In this document: piece after piece, positions 34,454-44,145 of the stretch
How positions within the stretch are numbered: the stretch's first letter is position 1
How the letters are laid out: every line of letters starts with the position of its first letter
Source: Clostridia bacterium
GTDB taxonomy: Bacteria; Bacillota; Clostridia; Oscillospirales; Acutalibacteraceae
Direction of reading: 5' to 3'
Length of the DNA: 53,306 nucleotides
Assembly: GCA_017473165.1 (NCBI GenBank)
Contig: JAFUNA010000036.1
Coordinates: 1-53,306 of the forward strand
Position numbers and translations under genes: made by a program
The notes under the pieces: model-generated
Database searches by the model: none
The model's input: only the letters and a program-made list of their open reading frames with translations
What the model was told of the DNA's origin: nothing

Positions 34454-34469
34454 GTTAGCCTTTGCTAAC
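34454..34469. promoter_or_regulatory. GTTAG palindrome (operator) in the feoA leader
   Basis: GTTAGCCTTTGCTAAC lies about ten bases downstream of the feoA -10, over the expected transcript start, ahead of the ribosome site. Position and dyad form fit a metal-sensing repressor of DtxR or Fur type; the regulator is not in the window. Confidence 0.7.
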
Positions 34470-34478
34470 TGCATATAT

Positions 34479-34507
34479 ATTTTAACCGTCGATGAAAAAT
34501 TTGTCAA
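34479..34507 (-). promoter_or_regulatory. Promoter of the feo operon
   Basis: TTGACA (34502-34507), 17 bases, TAAAAT (34479-34484) on the minus strand. Confidence 0.8.
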
Positions 34508-34562
34508 TGGTTTTTTGAGAATATTACGGTCGGATTTTAATTTTTGTTGTTTTTGCCAGCAA

Positions 34563-34578
34563 GTTAGTCCAAACTAAC
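34563..34578. promoter_or_regulatory. Upstream GTTAG palindrome of the feo operon
   Basis: GTTAGTCCAAACTAAC, about 56 bases upstream of the feoA -35, has the same GTTAG-N6-CTAAC form as the two other sites. It could allow cooperative or looping binding. Confidence 0.6.
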
Positions 34579-34605
34579 CGTCTGTTTTGTTATATTTGTC
34601 AACTG

Positions 34606-34643
34606 CAAAAAGCAGCCTGCAACAGCGGATGTTGCAAGCTGCT
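34606..34643 (-). terminator. Terminator of clpE
   Basis: AGCAGCCTGCAAC (34611-34623) pairs with GTTGCAAGCTGCT (34631-34643) with one mismatch. TTTTTGC follows on the minus strand, a few bases after the clpE stop. Confidence 0.8.
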
Positions 34644-34649
34644 CTGTTA

Positions 34650-36947
34650 TTATTCAAAATTGCAAATAATTTTATCGCCCTCTGCGGTGAGATAAACCGA
34701 TTCTATGGGCTTGTCACCGCTGTTGACAATTTTTTCGGTTATGATATCCTCAACATTTCTGCGGATAACGTTGCGTAAATCTCTTGCACCTCTGGGACCG
34801 TCAACGGATTGACGTGCAATTTCGGCAACCGCTCCGTCACTCCATGTAAAGGTAATTCCCTTGTCAGAAAGAGGGTCAACAAGCTCGCTTAACATAAGAA
34901 CGGCGATACGCTCATAATCCTCCTGCGTGAGGTCATTGAACACAACAACCTCGTCAACTCTGCCGATAAATTCGGGGCGGAGGAATTCGTTGAGAGCCTT
35001 GAGAGCCTTTTCTTTTGATGCTTCGTTCTTGGTTTTTGCAAAGCCCATAGCACCCGAGCCTCTGTTGCTACCCGCATTGGAGGTCATAACGATAACCGTG
35101 TTTTCAAAGCTTACGGTTCTTCCCTGTGCGTCGGTTATTCTGCCCTCGTCGAGAATCTGGAGCAGAATGTTCATAACGTCGGGATGAGCCTTTTCGATTT
35201 CATCAAAAAGAACAACGGAATAGGGCTTTCTGCGTACCTTTTCGGTCAGCTGACCCGCTTCGTCATAGCCCACATATCCCGGAGGTGAGCCGATAATTCT
35301 TGAAACGGAGTGTTTCTCCATAAATTCGCTCATGTCAAGGCGGATAAGTGTTTCGGGAGTTTCAAAAAGCTCCTTTGCAAGAAGCTTTACAAGCTCCGTT
35401 TTGCCCACACCCGTAGGTCCTACGAAAATGAAGGATGCGGGTCTGCGGCGTGGACTAATCTGTACTCTGCCTCGTCTTACGGCGGCGGCAACAAGTGAAA
35501 TCGCCTCATCCTGTCCGATTATTCCCGCTTTGAGATTTTCTTCAAGCATTGAAAGACGGCGAAGGTCGCTTTCGATAACCTTGCTTGCAGGGATGCCCGT
35601 CCAGAGCTGAATTACCCTTGCAAGGTCGTCCTCGGTAACATGGCAGTCGGATGCAAGCTCTTCAAGCTTTGCAACTTCTTCTTTCTTCTGGATAAGCTCT
35701 GCCTTTACTTTTGCGATTTCTTCGTAGTCCTTGTCATTGGCTTCCATAAGCTCCGCCTCGTGCTTTTCAAGCTCTGAAAGCTCCTCGCTTGCAACCTCGA
35801 AATCGCTTATGCTCTTGTTTCGGAGATTTGCACAAGTGCACGCTTCGTCAAGAAGGTCGATTGCCTTGTCGGGCAAAAACCTGTCGTTGATGTATCTCTC
35901 GGAAAGCTTGACAGCCTTTTCGATGAGCGTATCGGTTACTTTGACACGGTGGAAATCCTCGTAATAATCCTTGACGCCGACAAGCATTTCGGTTGTCTGC
36001 TCGATTGAAGGCTCTTCAACCTTGATGGGCTGAAGTCTGCGTTCAAGAGCGGCATCCTTTTCGATATATTTTCTGTATTCGGTAAAGGTTGTTGCACCGA
36101 TTATCTGAATTTCGCCTCTTGAAAGAGAGGGCTTGAGAATATTTGCGGCATTCATTGAGCCTTCGGCATCGCCCGTGCCGACAAGGGAATGCACCTCATC
36201 GATAAAGAGAATGATGTTACCTTCGCTTCTGACTTCCTCAACAAGACCCTTGATTCTGCTTTCAAACTGACCTCTGAACTGCGTGCCTGCAACGAGTGCG
36301 GCAAGGTCAAGCATATGAATTTCCTTGTCACGGAGCTTTGCGGGAACGTCGCCTGCGGAAATCTTGAGGGCAAGACCCTCTGCAATTGCGGTTTTACCTA
36401 CGCCGGGCTCACCGATAAAGCAGGGATTGTTCTTTGTTCGTCTGCAAAGAATCTGGATTGCACGGTAGATTTCGTTTTCTCTGCCGATGATGCGGTCAAT
36501 ATTGCCTGCATTGGCTTTTGCGGTAAGGTCGGTGCAGAACTGGCTTAAATATTTGCGTTTCTTTTCTTCCTTTTCCTTGCCCTTTCTGCCGCCCCATTTT
36601 TTCTTTTTTTCTTCATTGGATTCGGTTGTTTCGGACGAAGATGTTTTCTCCTCATTGTTTGCACCGCTCATTGCAGCACCGAAATTCTGGAGAAACGGCA
36701 TTGTTCCCGCACCGCCGGGCTCAAAGCCGCCGTCCTCACCGAACATTGCCTCAAACTGCTCGCTTACATCCTCAAGCTCGTCCTCCGAGATGCCCATGCT
36801 CTGCATAATCTGCTTGACGGGACCGATATTCATTTCCATGGCGCATTTGATACACAGACCTTCCTGTGTTGTTTTTTCGCCCTCAACCTTTGTTACAAAA
36901 AACATGGCAGGACGTTTTTTGCACCTTGCACATAAAACCTGTTTCAT
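34650..36947 (-). CDS. clpE: ClpE-type AAA+ protease ATPase subunit
   Basis: A 765-aa Hsp100 unfoldase. The N terminus is not the usual Clp_N repeat but a treble-clef zinc finger with Cys 6, 9, 32 and 35 (CARC..CIKC), as in ClpE and McsA. After a charged low-complexity linker (residues about 95-130) come two AAA modules: Walker A GEPGVGKT and IDEVHSL, then a coiled middle domain, then GPTGVGKT and LFDEIEKAH. The MGF tripeptide (AMGFAK) near residue 622 fits a ClpP-docking loop. It feeds unfolded proteins to ClpP. No CtsR-type heptad repeat is seen nearby; the gene seems to be read from upstream genes. Confidence 0.9.
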   Translation of the reverse strand: MKQVLCARCKKRPAMFFVTKVEGEKTTQEGLCIKCAMEMNIGPVKQIMQSMGISEDELEDVSEQFEAMFGEDGGFEPGGAGTMPFLQNFGAAMSGANNEEKTSSSETTESNEEKKKKWGGRKGKEKEEKKRKYLSQFCTDLTAKANAGNIDRIIGRENEIYRAIQILCRRTKNNPCFIGEPGVGKTAIAEGLALKISAGDVPAKLRDKEIHMLDLAALVAGTQFRGQFESRIKGLVEEVRSEGNIILFIDEVHSLVGTGDAEGSMNAANILKPSLSRGEIQIIGATTFTEYRKYIEKDAALERRLQPIKVEEPSIEQTTEMLVGVKDYYEDFHRVKVTDTLIEKAVKLSERYINDRFLPDKAIDLLDEACTCANLRNKSISDFEVASEELSELEKHEAELMEANDKDYEEIAKVKAELIQKKEEVAKLEELASDCHVTEDDLARVIQLWTGIPASKVIESDLRRLSMLEENLKAGIIGQDEAISLVAAAVRRGRVQISPRRRPASFIFVGPTGVGKTELVKLLAKELFETPETLIRLDMSEFMEKHSVSRIIGSPPGYVGYDEAGQLTEKVRRKPYSVVLFDEIEKAHPDVMNILLQILDEGRITDAQGRTVSFENTVIVMTSNAGSNRGSGAMGFAKTKNEASKEKALKALNEFLRPEFIGRVDEVVVFNDLTQEDYERIAVLMLSELVDPLSDKGITFTWSDGAVAEIARQSVDGPRGARDLRNVIRRNVEDIITEKIVNSGDKPIESVYLTAEGDKIICNFE

Positions 36948-36974
36948 TGAAAATTATCCTTTTGATTTTGATTT

Positions 36975-37595
36975 TTATTTTGTTTTTCTCTCTTTAACCT
37001 GCTTGAAAACTCCGGGCAGATAGCTGCCGAATGCAACGATTGTCAAAACAACGCTGATGCCTACGAGAATAAGCATTACGGACGCAGGAAGGGTGAAAAC
37101 ATTGCCGAGAATGCCGATATCGGGTCCGAAAACCATGATAAGGCACATAATTGCATAGAATGCGAAGGTTGCAATCTTGCCGGGCATTTCAGCCGCACCG
37201 GGCTTGAGTCCGAGCATAATCATGATTGCACCGCCGACTACCATAACAGCCTCCTTGATAAGGAAAACAAGGAAAACCCAGCTGAATTTCTTAACGGTTT
37301 CATCGCTGCTGCCGCTGAAGGTCATGTAGAAAACAATTGCAATCGTAATCTGTGTAAGCTTGTCGGCAATGGGGTCAAGAAGCTTGCCGAGGGCACTTAT
37401 CTGATTGAATTTGCGTGCGATTTTTCCGTCAAAGAAATCTGTAAGACCCGAAATCGCAAGCACGATGACCGCCCAAAGATAGTTTCCGTCGTTGAAAAGC
37501 ACGGCAAAAACGGGGATGAGCAGAATTCTGATTACCGAAAGAAGATTGGGAATTGTAAGACAACCCGTGAAGTATTCCTTTAATAAAGCTTTCAT
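36975..37595 (-). CDS. pgsA: CDP-diacylglycerol-glycerol-3-phosphate 3-phosphatidyltransferase
   Basis: A 206-aa membrane enzyme of the CDP-alcohol phosphotransferase family, which makes phosphatidylglycerol phosphate. The motif TDFFDGKIARKF followed by GKLLDPIADK matches D-G-x2-A-R-x8-G-x3-D-x3-D, residues about 52-79. TIPNLLSVIRILLIPVF at the start is typical of PgsA. Four to six membrane helices are predicted. AAAGGAG precedes the ATG. Neighbouring genes are close on the same strand, so it is part of the long housekeeping unit. Confidence 0.92.
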   Translation of the reverse strand: MKALLKEYFTGCLTIPNLLSVIRILLIPVFAVLFNDGNYLWAVIVLAISGLTDFFDGKIARKFNQISALGKLLDPIADKLTQITIAIVFYMTFSGSSDETVKKFSWVFLVFLIKEAVMVVGGAIMIMLGLKPGAAEMPGKIATFAFYAIMCLIMVFGPDIGILGNVFTLPASVMLILVGISVVLTIVAFGSYLPGVFKQVKERKTK

Positions 37596-37607
37596 AATTA
37601 TTCTCCT

Positions 37608-38300
37608 TTATACCTTTGTGAATGAGTTTATAATTTCCCATGCTGTTTTGATTATCGCTGAATCCTCAACCGCAGCCGCAAAGGGTGTTTCGGGTGCAAT
37701 TGATGATATTAACCAAAAAACAAGACCGATAATCAGAACTGCAATCAAGCCTTTTACGCCGCCGAGAATTGCACCGAGAAGCTTGTTGACGCTCTTAATC
37801 AGCGGAAGCTTGAAAATTCCGTTGATGAATGAAGCTGCAAAATTGAGAACGGCACTTCCGATTGCAAAAATGATAAAGAACGAAACAATCTTTATCGCCG
37901 GCACAATAAACGCTCCCTCAACTGCGGTGCAAATCTGCTCCGCCGCCTGAACAGAGGTTACGTTTGAGCCAAGGTCGGCTGTGATTTCCTTTGCCGAAAG
38001 TCCGATTGCCTCCGCAGCCCTTACTATGTAACCGGGAAGAGCGTTTGCAATTGCCGCCGCTCCGCTGCCTACGCTGTCGGAAATCGCGCGGGAAATCGAC
38101 TCAACTATTCTGCCGTGAACAAAGCTTTCGTTTATCCAGTTTGCAACAGGCTCGGCATATTCCTTTGCGATGAAAAGAGCGATAACCGCTGCGGCAACCG
38201 AAAGAATCATCTTGACAAAGCCTTTTTTGCGTCCGTCGATTATGCAGCCCGCAAAAACAACAATCAGAATTATGTCAATAATGAAAGGTAAAATATCCAT
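37608..38300 (-). CDS. CvpA-family membrane protein
   Basis: A 230-aa protein with about four membrane helices. The N-terminal block DIILIVVFAGCIIDGRKKGFVKMIL and the later NKLLGAILGGVKGLIAVLII are characteristic of the CvpA (colicin V production) family. The central region (residues 55-125) is longer and amphipathic. Function is poorly known; roles in envelope integrity or secretion have been suggested for homologues. GGAGGTAACTGCAT precedes the ATG. Confidence 0.82.
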   Translation of the reverse strand: MDILPFIIDIILIVVFAGCIIDGRKKGFVKMILSVAAAVIALFIAKEYAEPVANWINESFVHGRIVESISRAISDSVGSGAAAIANALPGYIVRAAEAIGLSAKEITADLGSNVTSVQAAEQICTAVEGAFIVPAIKIVSFFIIFAIGSAVLNFAASFINGIFKLPLIKSVNKLLGAILGGVKGLIAVLIIGLVFWLISSIAPETPFAAAVEDSAIIKTAWEIINSFTKV

Positions 38301-38315
38301 ATGCAGTTACCTCCT

Positions 38316-39482
38316 TTAATGCTTAACAACCGTTGAGCCCTCAACGGAATAAACCGTGCCCGAGCAGATGAACATTTCGGAAACGGGATTGTCGGTCTGA
38401 AGCTGCTTTGTTTCTCTTCCGCTTGAGGAATAAACCGTTATGTCGCTGCCCGTTGCAACGGCAATTCTTCCGCCGCTTGCAACTATGCAGTCGGGAATTC
38501 CGTCAACGGAAAAGCTGCAGCTTTTCTTTCCGCTTGCGGAAAATCGGACAATTCCCGTTTTTGAGCCGCCGAATTCCTTGAAGCTGACAACGGTGTTTCC
38601 GTCATCGTCAATACATACCGCACAAAGACTGTCCTCGGAATAGACAAGCTCATCAACGGTTTCGCCTTTTTTATTGAGCACAACGGTTCTGTTGTCGCCG
38701 ACGGCAATTATTTTTCCCGAGCTTGTGTATGCAACTCTCAAAAACAGAGTTCCGTCAAAGCGGATATCCGCATTCGGCTCGGCAGAGCCCGAATTGAAAA
38801 CCAGAAGCCTTGTATATATCTCCGCATTCTCTGTTCCCACAGCAACTGCGGCTATGTTTTTGCCGTTACCCGAAAGCGAGATATCGGCAATACGCTCCTG
38901 CGAACAGTTCCATTGAAAAATCTTTTTGAATCGGCTGTTATAAACGCTTAAAATGCTTTGATAATCCTCGTTTGAATAAGAGGTTGCAAAGCTTCCGTTC
39001 TTTGCAAGCGCCGCCGCAACAACCGTTCCTTTCTCGGTGAAATCGCCGAGCTTTTCGGTTTTGCTCAAAAGCGTGATTTTGTTTGCGGAGTTACTGTAAA
39101 TCAATGCTCTTGAATTTCTTGAAATAACCTTTGAATCCGCATATTCAAGCTGCGTGTCAAACATTTCGCCTGCCGACGAGCTCAAAACTCTGCATGAATC
39201 CTCATAAAGAACAAGAGGTCTGTTTCCGATTGCAAAGGATTTTCTGTAGTTGAAGGTATCAAGGCTGTAGGGATAGCCCTCTCCCCTTGCAAAAACGGTT
39301 TTTATCTCTCTTATGCCGTCTGTTATGTTTGAAACCGCAACGTTTCCGAGAAGTCTTGCACTCAAAAACAACGCTGCAATGACAACAAGAATAACAATCG
39401 GAATTCTGATTATTCTGAAAATCTTTTTGAGGGTTTCTTTATTTCTTATTTTTGACAAGCTGACAATCTTTTTTTCTGCCAT
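38316..39482 (-). CDS. DUF5711 family membrane-anchored beta-propeller protein
   Basis: A 388-aa protein. One N-terminal membrane anchor (residues 25-45, IPIVILVVIAALFLSARLLG) precedes an extracellular domain with repeated blades such as ISLSGNGKNIAAVAVG and CIDDDGNTVVSFKEF, like WD40 or quinoprotein propellers. It matches the DUF5711 proteins of Clostridia, usually located with pgsA or cvpA-like genes; function unknown. GGAGGGTGTTGA precedes the ATG. Confidence 0.78.
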   Translation of the reverse strand: MAEKKIVSLSKIRNKETLKKIFRIIRIPIVILVVIAALFLSARLLGNVAVSNITDGIREIKTVFARGEGYPYSLDTFNYRKSFAIGNRPLVLYEDSCRVLSSSAGEMFDTQLEYADSKVISRNSRALIYSNSANKITLLSKTEKLGDFTEKGTVVAAALAKNGSFATSYSNEDYQSILSVYNSRFKKIFQWNCSQERIADISLSGNGKNIAAVAVGTENAEIYTRLLVFNSGSAEPNADIRFDGTLFLRVAYTSSGKIIAVGDNRTVVLNKKGETVDELVYSEDSLCAVCIDDDGNTVVSFKEFGGSKTGIVRFSASGKKSCSFSVDGIPDCIVASGGRIAVATGSDITVYSSSGRETKQLQTDNPVSEMFICSGTVYSVEGSTVVKH

Positions 39483-39498
39483 TCAACACCCTCCTTTA

Positions 39499-40236
39499 TT
39501 AATAATGTATCTTATTAAGGAAAAGACCTCTTGCGGGGGCTGTGTAGCCTGCGGCAGAGCGGTTCCTTGCCTCAATTATCTGTTCAATCGAATCTGCGGG
39601 GATTTTTCCTCTTGAAATGTCAATAAGAGTTCCCGCCATTATGCGTACCATGTTATAGAGAAATCCGTCCGCTTCAACACGGAAGATAACCGTGTCGCCC
39701 TCACGCTCAACGGCTGCATTCACAACCGTTCTTTCGGTATCCTCAACGCTGCTGCCCGCAGCACAGAAGGAATCGAAATGATGAGTTCCGATAAAAGCCT
39801 TTGCCTGTTCGGAAAGAAATTTTTCGTCAAGCGGATATTTATAATGCAGACTGTGGTTAAAAATAAACGGATTTTTATTCGGTGAGTTCCATATTTTATA
39901 AATGTATTCCTTTGATTTGCAGTCATACCTTGCATGAAAATCAAAGTCAACCTCTTTGCAGTCAAGAGCCGCAATGTCACGGGGCAGAATTGCATTGAGT
40001 CCGCCGACAAGCCTTTGACAGTCAATAGTGCTTTCCGTTCTCATGTTGCAGCAATACATATTTGCGTGAACGCCCGCATCCGTTCTTGAACAGCCCACGA
40101 TATTGTCACGGTTTGAGCAGATTTTCTCGAGTGCATCCTGCAAGGTCTGCTGAACGGTTACGGCGTTTCCCTGAACCTGCCAGCCGTGATAATTCGTGCC
40201 GTCAAATGAAATTGTGAGAAGTAAATTTCGCATCAT
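39499..40236 (-). CDS. truA: tRNA pseudouridine(38-40) synthase TruA
   Basis: A 245-aa enzyme that isomerises uridines 38-40 in the tRNA anticodon arm. The catalytic Asp53 lies in CSRTDAGVHA. ISFDGTNYHGWQ at the start and FLYNMVRIMAGTL near the end are family landmarks. The length is standard. The start overlaps the ecfT stop by four bases (ATGA), giving translational coupling. Confidence 0.95.
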   Translation of the reverse strand: MMRNLLLTISFDGTNYHGWQVQGNAVTVQQTLQDALEKICSNRDNIVGCSRTDAGVHANMYCCNMRTESTIDCQRLVGGLNAILPRDIAALDCKEVDFDFHARYDCKSKEYIYKIWNSPNKNPFIFNHSLHYKYPLDEKFLSEQAKAFIGTHHFDSFCAAGSSVEDTERTVVNAAVEREGDTVIFRVEADGFLYNMVRIMAGTLIDISRGKIPADSIEQIIEARNRSAAGYTAPARGLFLNKIHY

Positions 40237-41048
40237 ATCACCGCTTCAAAGAAAATGTTGAGAACAATTACCCCTGCCGTAAGGGCAACGCAAACGAAAA
40301 GTGCGGCAAAATCACGGCCTGCAAGCTTCATCTGCTTCATTCTTGTTCTGCCCTCACCGCCCGTATAGCAGCGGCAGGTCATCGCAAAGGCAAGCTCATA
40401 GGCACGTCGGAATGACGAAACCATGAGGGGAATAAAAATCGGGACAAGTGCCTTTGCACGCTGAATTATTCCGCCCGTTTCAAGGTCTGCACCTCTTGCT
40501 TTCTGTGCGTTCATTATTCTGTCAATTTCCTCAATCAGAGTGGGAATGAAACGCAGAGCAAGGGTCATCATCATTGCAAGGGTATGAACCTTGATTTTGA
40601 ACACCTTAAGAGGTGAAAGAAGTCTTTCGATTGCATCGGTGAGCATTGTGGGGGTTGTTGTGTAGGTTAAAAGCGAGCTGATAACAACAAGGCACACAAT
40701 TCTTATCATTGTGAAAATTGCGGTGTTGACGCCCTTTTCGGTGATTGAGATTTCCCACCACTCAAAATAGGTTTTTCCGCCTTGTGTATAGAAAATGTTG
40801 AGAATTGCGGTAAAAATCAGAATGATTACAATGGGCTTTAAGCTCTTGAGAATCATTTTCGGGGGAACTTTCGAAAGAGCCGCCGCGCCGACCGTTGCAA
40901 GAGCTATAAGTCCGAGTGAAAGAAAGCTTTTGCAAAGGAAAATAACAACGATGAGTGCGAAGGTCAGCACAAGCTTCATTCGGGGGTCGAGCCTGTGAAG
41001 CACGGATTTTCCGGGATAATACTGACCGATTGTGATTTCTCTTATCAT
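40233..41048 (-). CDS. ecfT: ECF transporter transmembrane subunit EcfT
   Basis: A 271-aa membrane scaffold of energy-coupling factor transporters, linking the ATPase pair to vitamin- or metal-binding S components. It has five to six helices and two coupling segments: NAQKARGADLETG (ARG box) and FAMTCRCYTGGEGRT (RCY-type box, with Cys rather than Ala before the Arg). No S component gene lies beside it, as expected for group II modules that serve scattered S subunits. It overlaps ecfA2 by four bases. Confidence 0.93.
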   Translation of the reverse strand: MIREITIGQYYPGKSVLHRLDPRMKLVLTFALIVVIFLCKSFLSLGLIALATVGAAALSKVPPKMILKSLKPIVIILIFTAILNIFYTQGGKTYFEWWEISITEKGVNTAIFTMIRIVCLVVISSLLTYTTTPTMLTDAIERLLSPLKVFKIKVHTLAMMMTLALRFIPTLIEEIDRIMNAQKARGADLETGGIIQRAKALVPIFIPLMVSSFRRAYELAFAMTCRCYTGGEGRTRMKQMKLAGRDFAALFVCVALTAGVIVLNIFFEAVI

Positions 41049-41911
41049 TTCGCAGCCCCCTTTCCCATGAGGTTGCGGAGAATTTCTGCACCCTGCTCAA
41101 CAGTATAAACGTTTGCGGGCACATCAATTCCTTTTGCACGGAGCTTTGCGAAAATCTCGGTGATTTCGGGCACATTGAGCCCCATTGAGCGAAGCTCGTC
41201 ACCTCTTGAATAAACCTCGTCAACCGTGCCCTGCATTGCAACGGAGGATTTGTTCATAACAATAACCTTGTCCGCCATTTCGGCGATATCCTCCATGCTG
41301 TGGGAAACGATGATAACCGTGCTGCCCGTCTGTTTTCTGTATTCTTTAATGAGATTTATGAGAGCCTTTCTGCCTCGGGGGTCAAGACCTGCGGCGGGCT
41401 CGTCAAAAATGAGCACCTCGGGCTCCATTGACATAACGCCTGCGATTGCAACACGTCTTTTTTCACCGCCCGAAAGGTCGAAGGGCGATTTTTCCATGTG
41501 CTCGGGCTTAACGCCGACAAACGCAGCCGCACGGAAAACTCTTTCTTTGATTTCAGACTCGGAAAGCTTCATGTTTTTCGGTCCGAAGGCTATATCTTTG
41601 TAAACGGTTTCTTCAAAAAGCTGATATTCGGGATACTGGAAGCAGAGTCCTACTTTGAATCTTGACTGACGGAGCGTTTCCTTATCCTTGTGGATATCAA
41701 CGCCGTCAACAAGGATTTTTCCGCTGTCAGGCTTTAAAAGACCGTTGAAATGCGAAATAAGAGTGCTCTTACCCGAGCCCGTGTGTCCGATAATTCCCAC
41801 AAGCTCGCCTTTGTTTATCTGAAGATTGATGTTTTCTATCGCCGCTACCTGCTGAATTGTGCCCTTTGAATAATAGTGGGTCAGATTTACGGCTTCAATT
41901 GCGTAGCTCAT
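41045..41911 (-). CDS. ecfA2: ECF transporter ATPase EcfA2
   Basis: A 288-aa ATPase that forms a heterodimer with EcfA1. Walker [11 protein letters not shown] loop [13 protein letters not shown], signature [13 protein letters not shown], Walker [12 protein letters not shown] and switch SHSMEDIA are all intact. The ATG at 41911 was chosen because GGGAGGTGCGGT precedes it and it overlaps the ecfA1 stop by four bases; a longer frame exists but lies inside ecfA1. Confidence 0.93.
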   Translation of the reverse strand: MSYAIEAVNLTHYYSKGTIQQVAAIENINLQINKGELVGIIGHTGSGKSTLISHFNGLLKPDSGKILVDGVDIHKDKETLRQSRFKVGLCFQYPEYQLFEETVYKDIAFGPKNMKLSESEIKERVFRAAAFVGVKPEHMEKSPFDLSGGEKRRVAIAGVMSMEPEVLIFDEPAAGLDPRGRKALINLIKEYRKQTGSTVIIVSHSMEDIAEMADKVIVMNKSSVAMQGTVDEVYSRGDELRSMGLNVPEITEIFAKLRAKGIDVPANVYTVEQGAEILRNLMGKGAAK

Positions 41912-42756
41912 ACCGCACCTCCCAGCACCTTGGAAATCTCGCTGACGCATTCGTCAACATCAAGAATTCCCTCTTTTAATCCGAGCACATGGCAGAGCTC
42001 CGTTGACTGGGGCACGTCAAGACCGCAGGCACGAAGCTTTTCAACCTGTGAGAATACCTCACGGGGCTTGCCCTGCATAACGATTTTTCCGTCGTCCATA
42101 ACAACAACTCTGTCCGCCTGCACGGCTTCATCCATGAAGTGGGTGATAAGCACAACGGTTATGCCCATTTCTTCGTTAAGACGCTTTACGGTCTGCATAA
42201 CCTCATCCCTGCCCATGGGGTCGAGCATTGCGGTTGGCTCATCGAGCACAATGCACTCGGTCTGCATTGCGATAACGCCCGCAATGGCAACTCTCTGCTT
42301 CTGACCGCCCGAAAGCTTATGGGGCTCTCTGTGGCGAAAATCGTACATATTAACCGATTTGAGAGCATCGTCAACCCTTCTGCGGATTTCGGCAGGCTCA
42401 ATTCCGAGATTTTCGGGGCCGAAAGCAACATCATCCTCAACGATTGTTGCAACAATCTGGTTGTCGGGATTCTGGAAAACCATGCCGACAATGCGGCGGA
42501 TTTCGTCTGCCTTTTCTTCGGTATCGGCAACAATACCCTTGACCTCAACCGTACCTTCGGTGGGCTCATAAATGGCGTTGCAGAGCTTCGCAAGTGTGCT
42601 CTTGCCCGAGCCGTTATGACCGAGCACGGCAACAAATTCGCCTTTGTTTATTGTTAAGCTTACGTCCTTGACCGCAGGAATTTTCTCAACGGAATCCTCC
42701 TCCTCGGCTTCATAGACAAAGGTAACGTTTTTGAATTCAATAATTTTTTCGCTCAT
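41908..42756 (-). CDS. ecfA1: ECF transporter ATPase EcfA1
   Basis: A 282-aa ATPase subunit. Walker [11 protein letters not shown] loop [25 protein letters not shown] (the usual EcfA1 sequence), signature [13 protein letters not shown], Walker [13 protein letters not shown] and switch THFMDEAVQ. It is the first gene of the ecfA1-A2-T-truA overlapping block, the common Bacillota order. TTAGGA precedes the ATG. Confidence 0.93.
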   Translation of the reverse strand: MSEKIIEFKNVTFVYEAEEEDSVEKIPAVKDVSLTINKGEFVAVLGHNGSGKSTLAKLCNAIYEPTEGTVEVKGIVADTEEKADEIRRIVGMVFQNPDNQIVATIVEDDVAFGPENLGIEPAEIRRRVDDALKSVNMYDFRHREPHKLSGGQKQRVAIAGVIAMQTECIVLDEPTAMLDPMGRDEVMQTVKRLNEEMGITVVLITHFMDEAVQADRVVVMDDGKIVMQGKPREVFSQVEKLRACGLDVPQSTELCHVLGLKEGILDVDECVSEISKVLGGAV

Positions 42757-42782
42757 AATTTATTCCTAAAAAAAAATATATT

Positions 42783-43163
42783 TTACGGCAATTCTCTGCC
42801 GCATGACGAACAGAATTTATAGTCCTTTTCCGCTTTTTCGCCGCAATACGGGCAATATTTTGCCGCAGCTGCGGATTGCGGTCTGTTATCACGGTCGGTT
42901 CCGAATTTCTCATCCCACGGGTCGGGTTCTTCGCCTTCATCGGTGATATCGTATTGGGAATAACGGTTTTTATCCGTTGCATTTTTGAAATTGTAAACTG
43001 TATTTATAATGGCAATGACAATAAAAATCAAGCCAAACGGAATCATAAACCATGCTTCCATAACAATCGTCATAACAGTCCAGAACACTCCGAAAAGAGC
43101 AACCGCTATGCCGATTATTCCGCCCATGAACGACGGACCTCTGCCGGGTTTTATGCTTTTCAT
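42783..43163 (-). CDS. Small membrane protein with C-terminal zinc ribbon
   Basis: A 126-aa protein. Two membrane helices (residues about 13-30 and 35-55) are followed by an acidic linker (DITDEGEEPDPWDEKFG) and a zinc ribbon CPYCGEKAEKDYKFCSSCG. The architecture is common in Clostridia; no function is known. AAAGGGGAG precedes the ATG. It lies downstream of a repeat-bearing gap after the methyltransferase gene. Confidence 0.75.
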   Translation of the reverse strand: MKSIKPGRGPSFMGGIIGIAVALFGVFWTVMTIVMEAWFMIPFGLIFIVIAIINTVYNFKNATDKNRYSQYDITDEGEEPDPWDEKFGTDRDNRPQSAAAAKYCPYCGEKAEKDYKFCSSCGRELP

Positions 43164-43171
43164 TTCTTAAC

Positions 43172-43264
43172 TCCCCTTTCACGGTTTATCGAACCTGACG
43201 GTGCGACGACCCCTACAGAATGTTTCAATTCCGAATTCCGAATTACGCATTCCGAATTCCGAAT
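43172..43264. repeat. Intergenic repeat with duplicated 16-bp unit
   Basis: ATTCCGAATTCCGAAT occurs at 43228-43243 and 43249-43264, spaced by five bases. Each copy is itself made of the unit ATTCCGA. A further piece, CCTGACGGTGCGACGACC then CCTACA (43194-43217), precedes them and resembles the GTAGGGG-type repeats of gut Clostridia. The second copy reaches the methyltransferase stop codon. Confidence 0.6.
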
Positions 43265-44142
43265 TATTTTACACCCTTTCCCAGCCAAATTGCACTTGCA
43301 CCGCAGGGAAGCACTCTGCCGGGCTTTGACGAAACGGGAATTCCGATTTCGTCGCTCTCGGTTGTGCCGCCGAATTCCTTCTGCACGGTTTCGCCGAGAA
43401 TATATTCCATAACGCTGGGCGAAAGTCCCGTTGTGTAGGAATTAATCAGCACCATAAGCGAATCTTCGTAAAGAAGCTGTGAGCAAAGCTCAACAAAGCC
43501 GTAAACCTCGTTTTCAAGCTTCCATACTTCGCCGCCCGGACCTCTGCCGTATGAGGGCGGGTCCATGATAATGATATCGTATTTGTTTCCTCTGCGGATT
43601 TCACGCTGAACAAATTTGATGCAGTCGTCAACAAGCCAGCGTACGGGAGCATCGGTGAGCTTGCTTGCCGCCGCATTTTCCTTTGCCCACAAAGTCATTC
43701 CCTTTGAAGCGTCAACGTGAGCAACGCTTGCACCCGCATTGAGTGCCGCAACGGTTGCTCCGCCCGTATAGGCAAAAAGATTGAGCACCTTGACGGGTCT
43801 GCCCGCATTCTTTATTATGTCCGCAGTCATTTTCCAGTTAACCGCCTGCTCGGGGAAAAGTCCCGTATGCTTGAAGCCCATTGTTTTGATGTTGAATTTC
43901 AGCTCGTCAAAGCCAATCTGCCAAACATCGGGCATCTTTTTGCAAACTCTCCAGCTGCCGCCGCCCGTATTGGAGCGGTTATAGATGGCGTGGGGATTAT
44001 ACCAGAGCGGATTATCTTTGGGAGTTTTCCAGATAACCTGGGGATCGGGACGTACAAGAATAATATCGCCCCAGCGTTCAAGCCTCTCTCCGTCGGAGCA
44101 GTCGATAAGCTCATAATCAATCCAGCTGTCAGCCGTTCTCAT
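43264..44142 (-). CDS. Class I SAM-dependent methyltransferase (rRNA MTase-like, RlmI/RlmK fold)
   Basis: A 292-aa methyltransferase. SAM-binding motif I is VLNLFAYTGGATVAALNAGA (residues about 119-138), motif II ASVAHVDASKGMTLWAKEN, and the catalytic DPPSYGRGP. This trio is typical of the RlmI/RlmK group acting on 23S rRNA. No PUA domain precedes it, and the N terminus (residues 1-100) is divergent. The target is unproven. The ribosome site is weak and the gap after ruvB is only three bases, so coupling is likely. The stop codon lies inside a repeat. Confidence 0.82.
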   Translation of the reverse strand: MRTADSWIDYELIDCSDGERLERWGDIILVRPDPQVIWKTPKDNPLWYNPHAIYNRSNTGGGSWRVCKKMPDVWQIGFDELKFNIKTMGFKHTGLFPEQAVNWKMTADIIKNAGRPVKVLNLFAYTGGATVAALNAGASVAHVDASKGMTLWAKENAAASKLTDAPVRWLVDDCIKFVQREIRRGNKYDIIIMDPPSYGRGPGGEVWKLENEVYGFVELCSQLLYEDSLMVLINSYTTGLSPSVMEYILGETVQKEFGGTTESDEIGIPVSSKPGRVLPCGASAIWLGKGVK

Positions 44143-44145
44143 AAT

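Noticed and set aside
40233-42756. Complete vitamin-specific ECF transporter
   Set aside because: No S component gene is next to ecfA1-A2-T, so no substrate can be given; it is a shared module.
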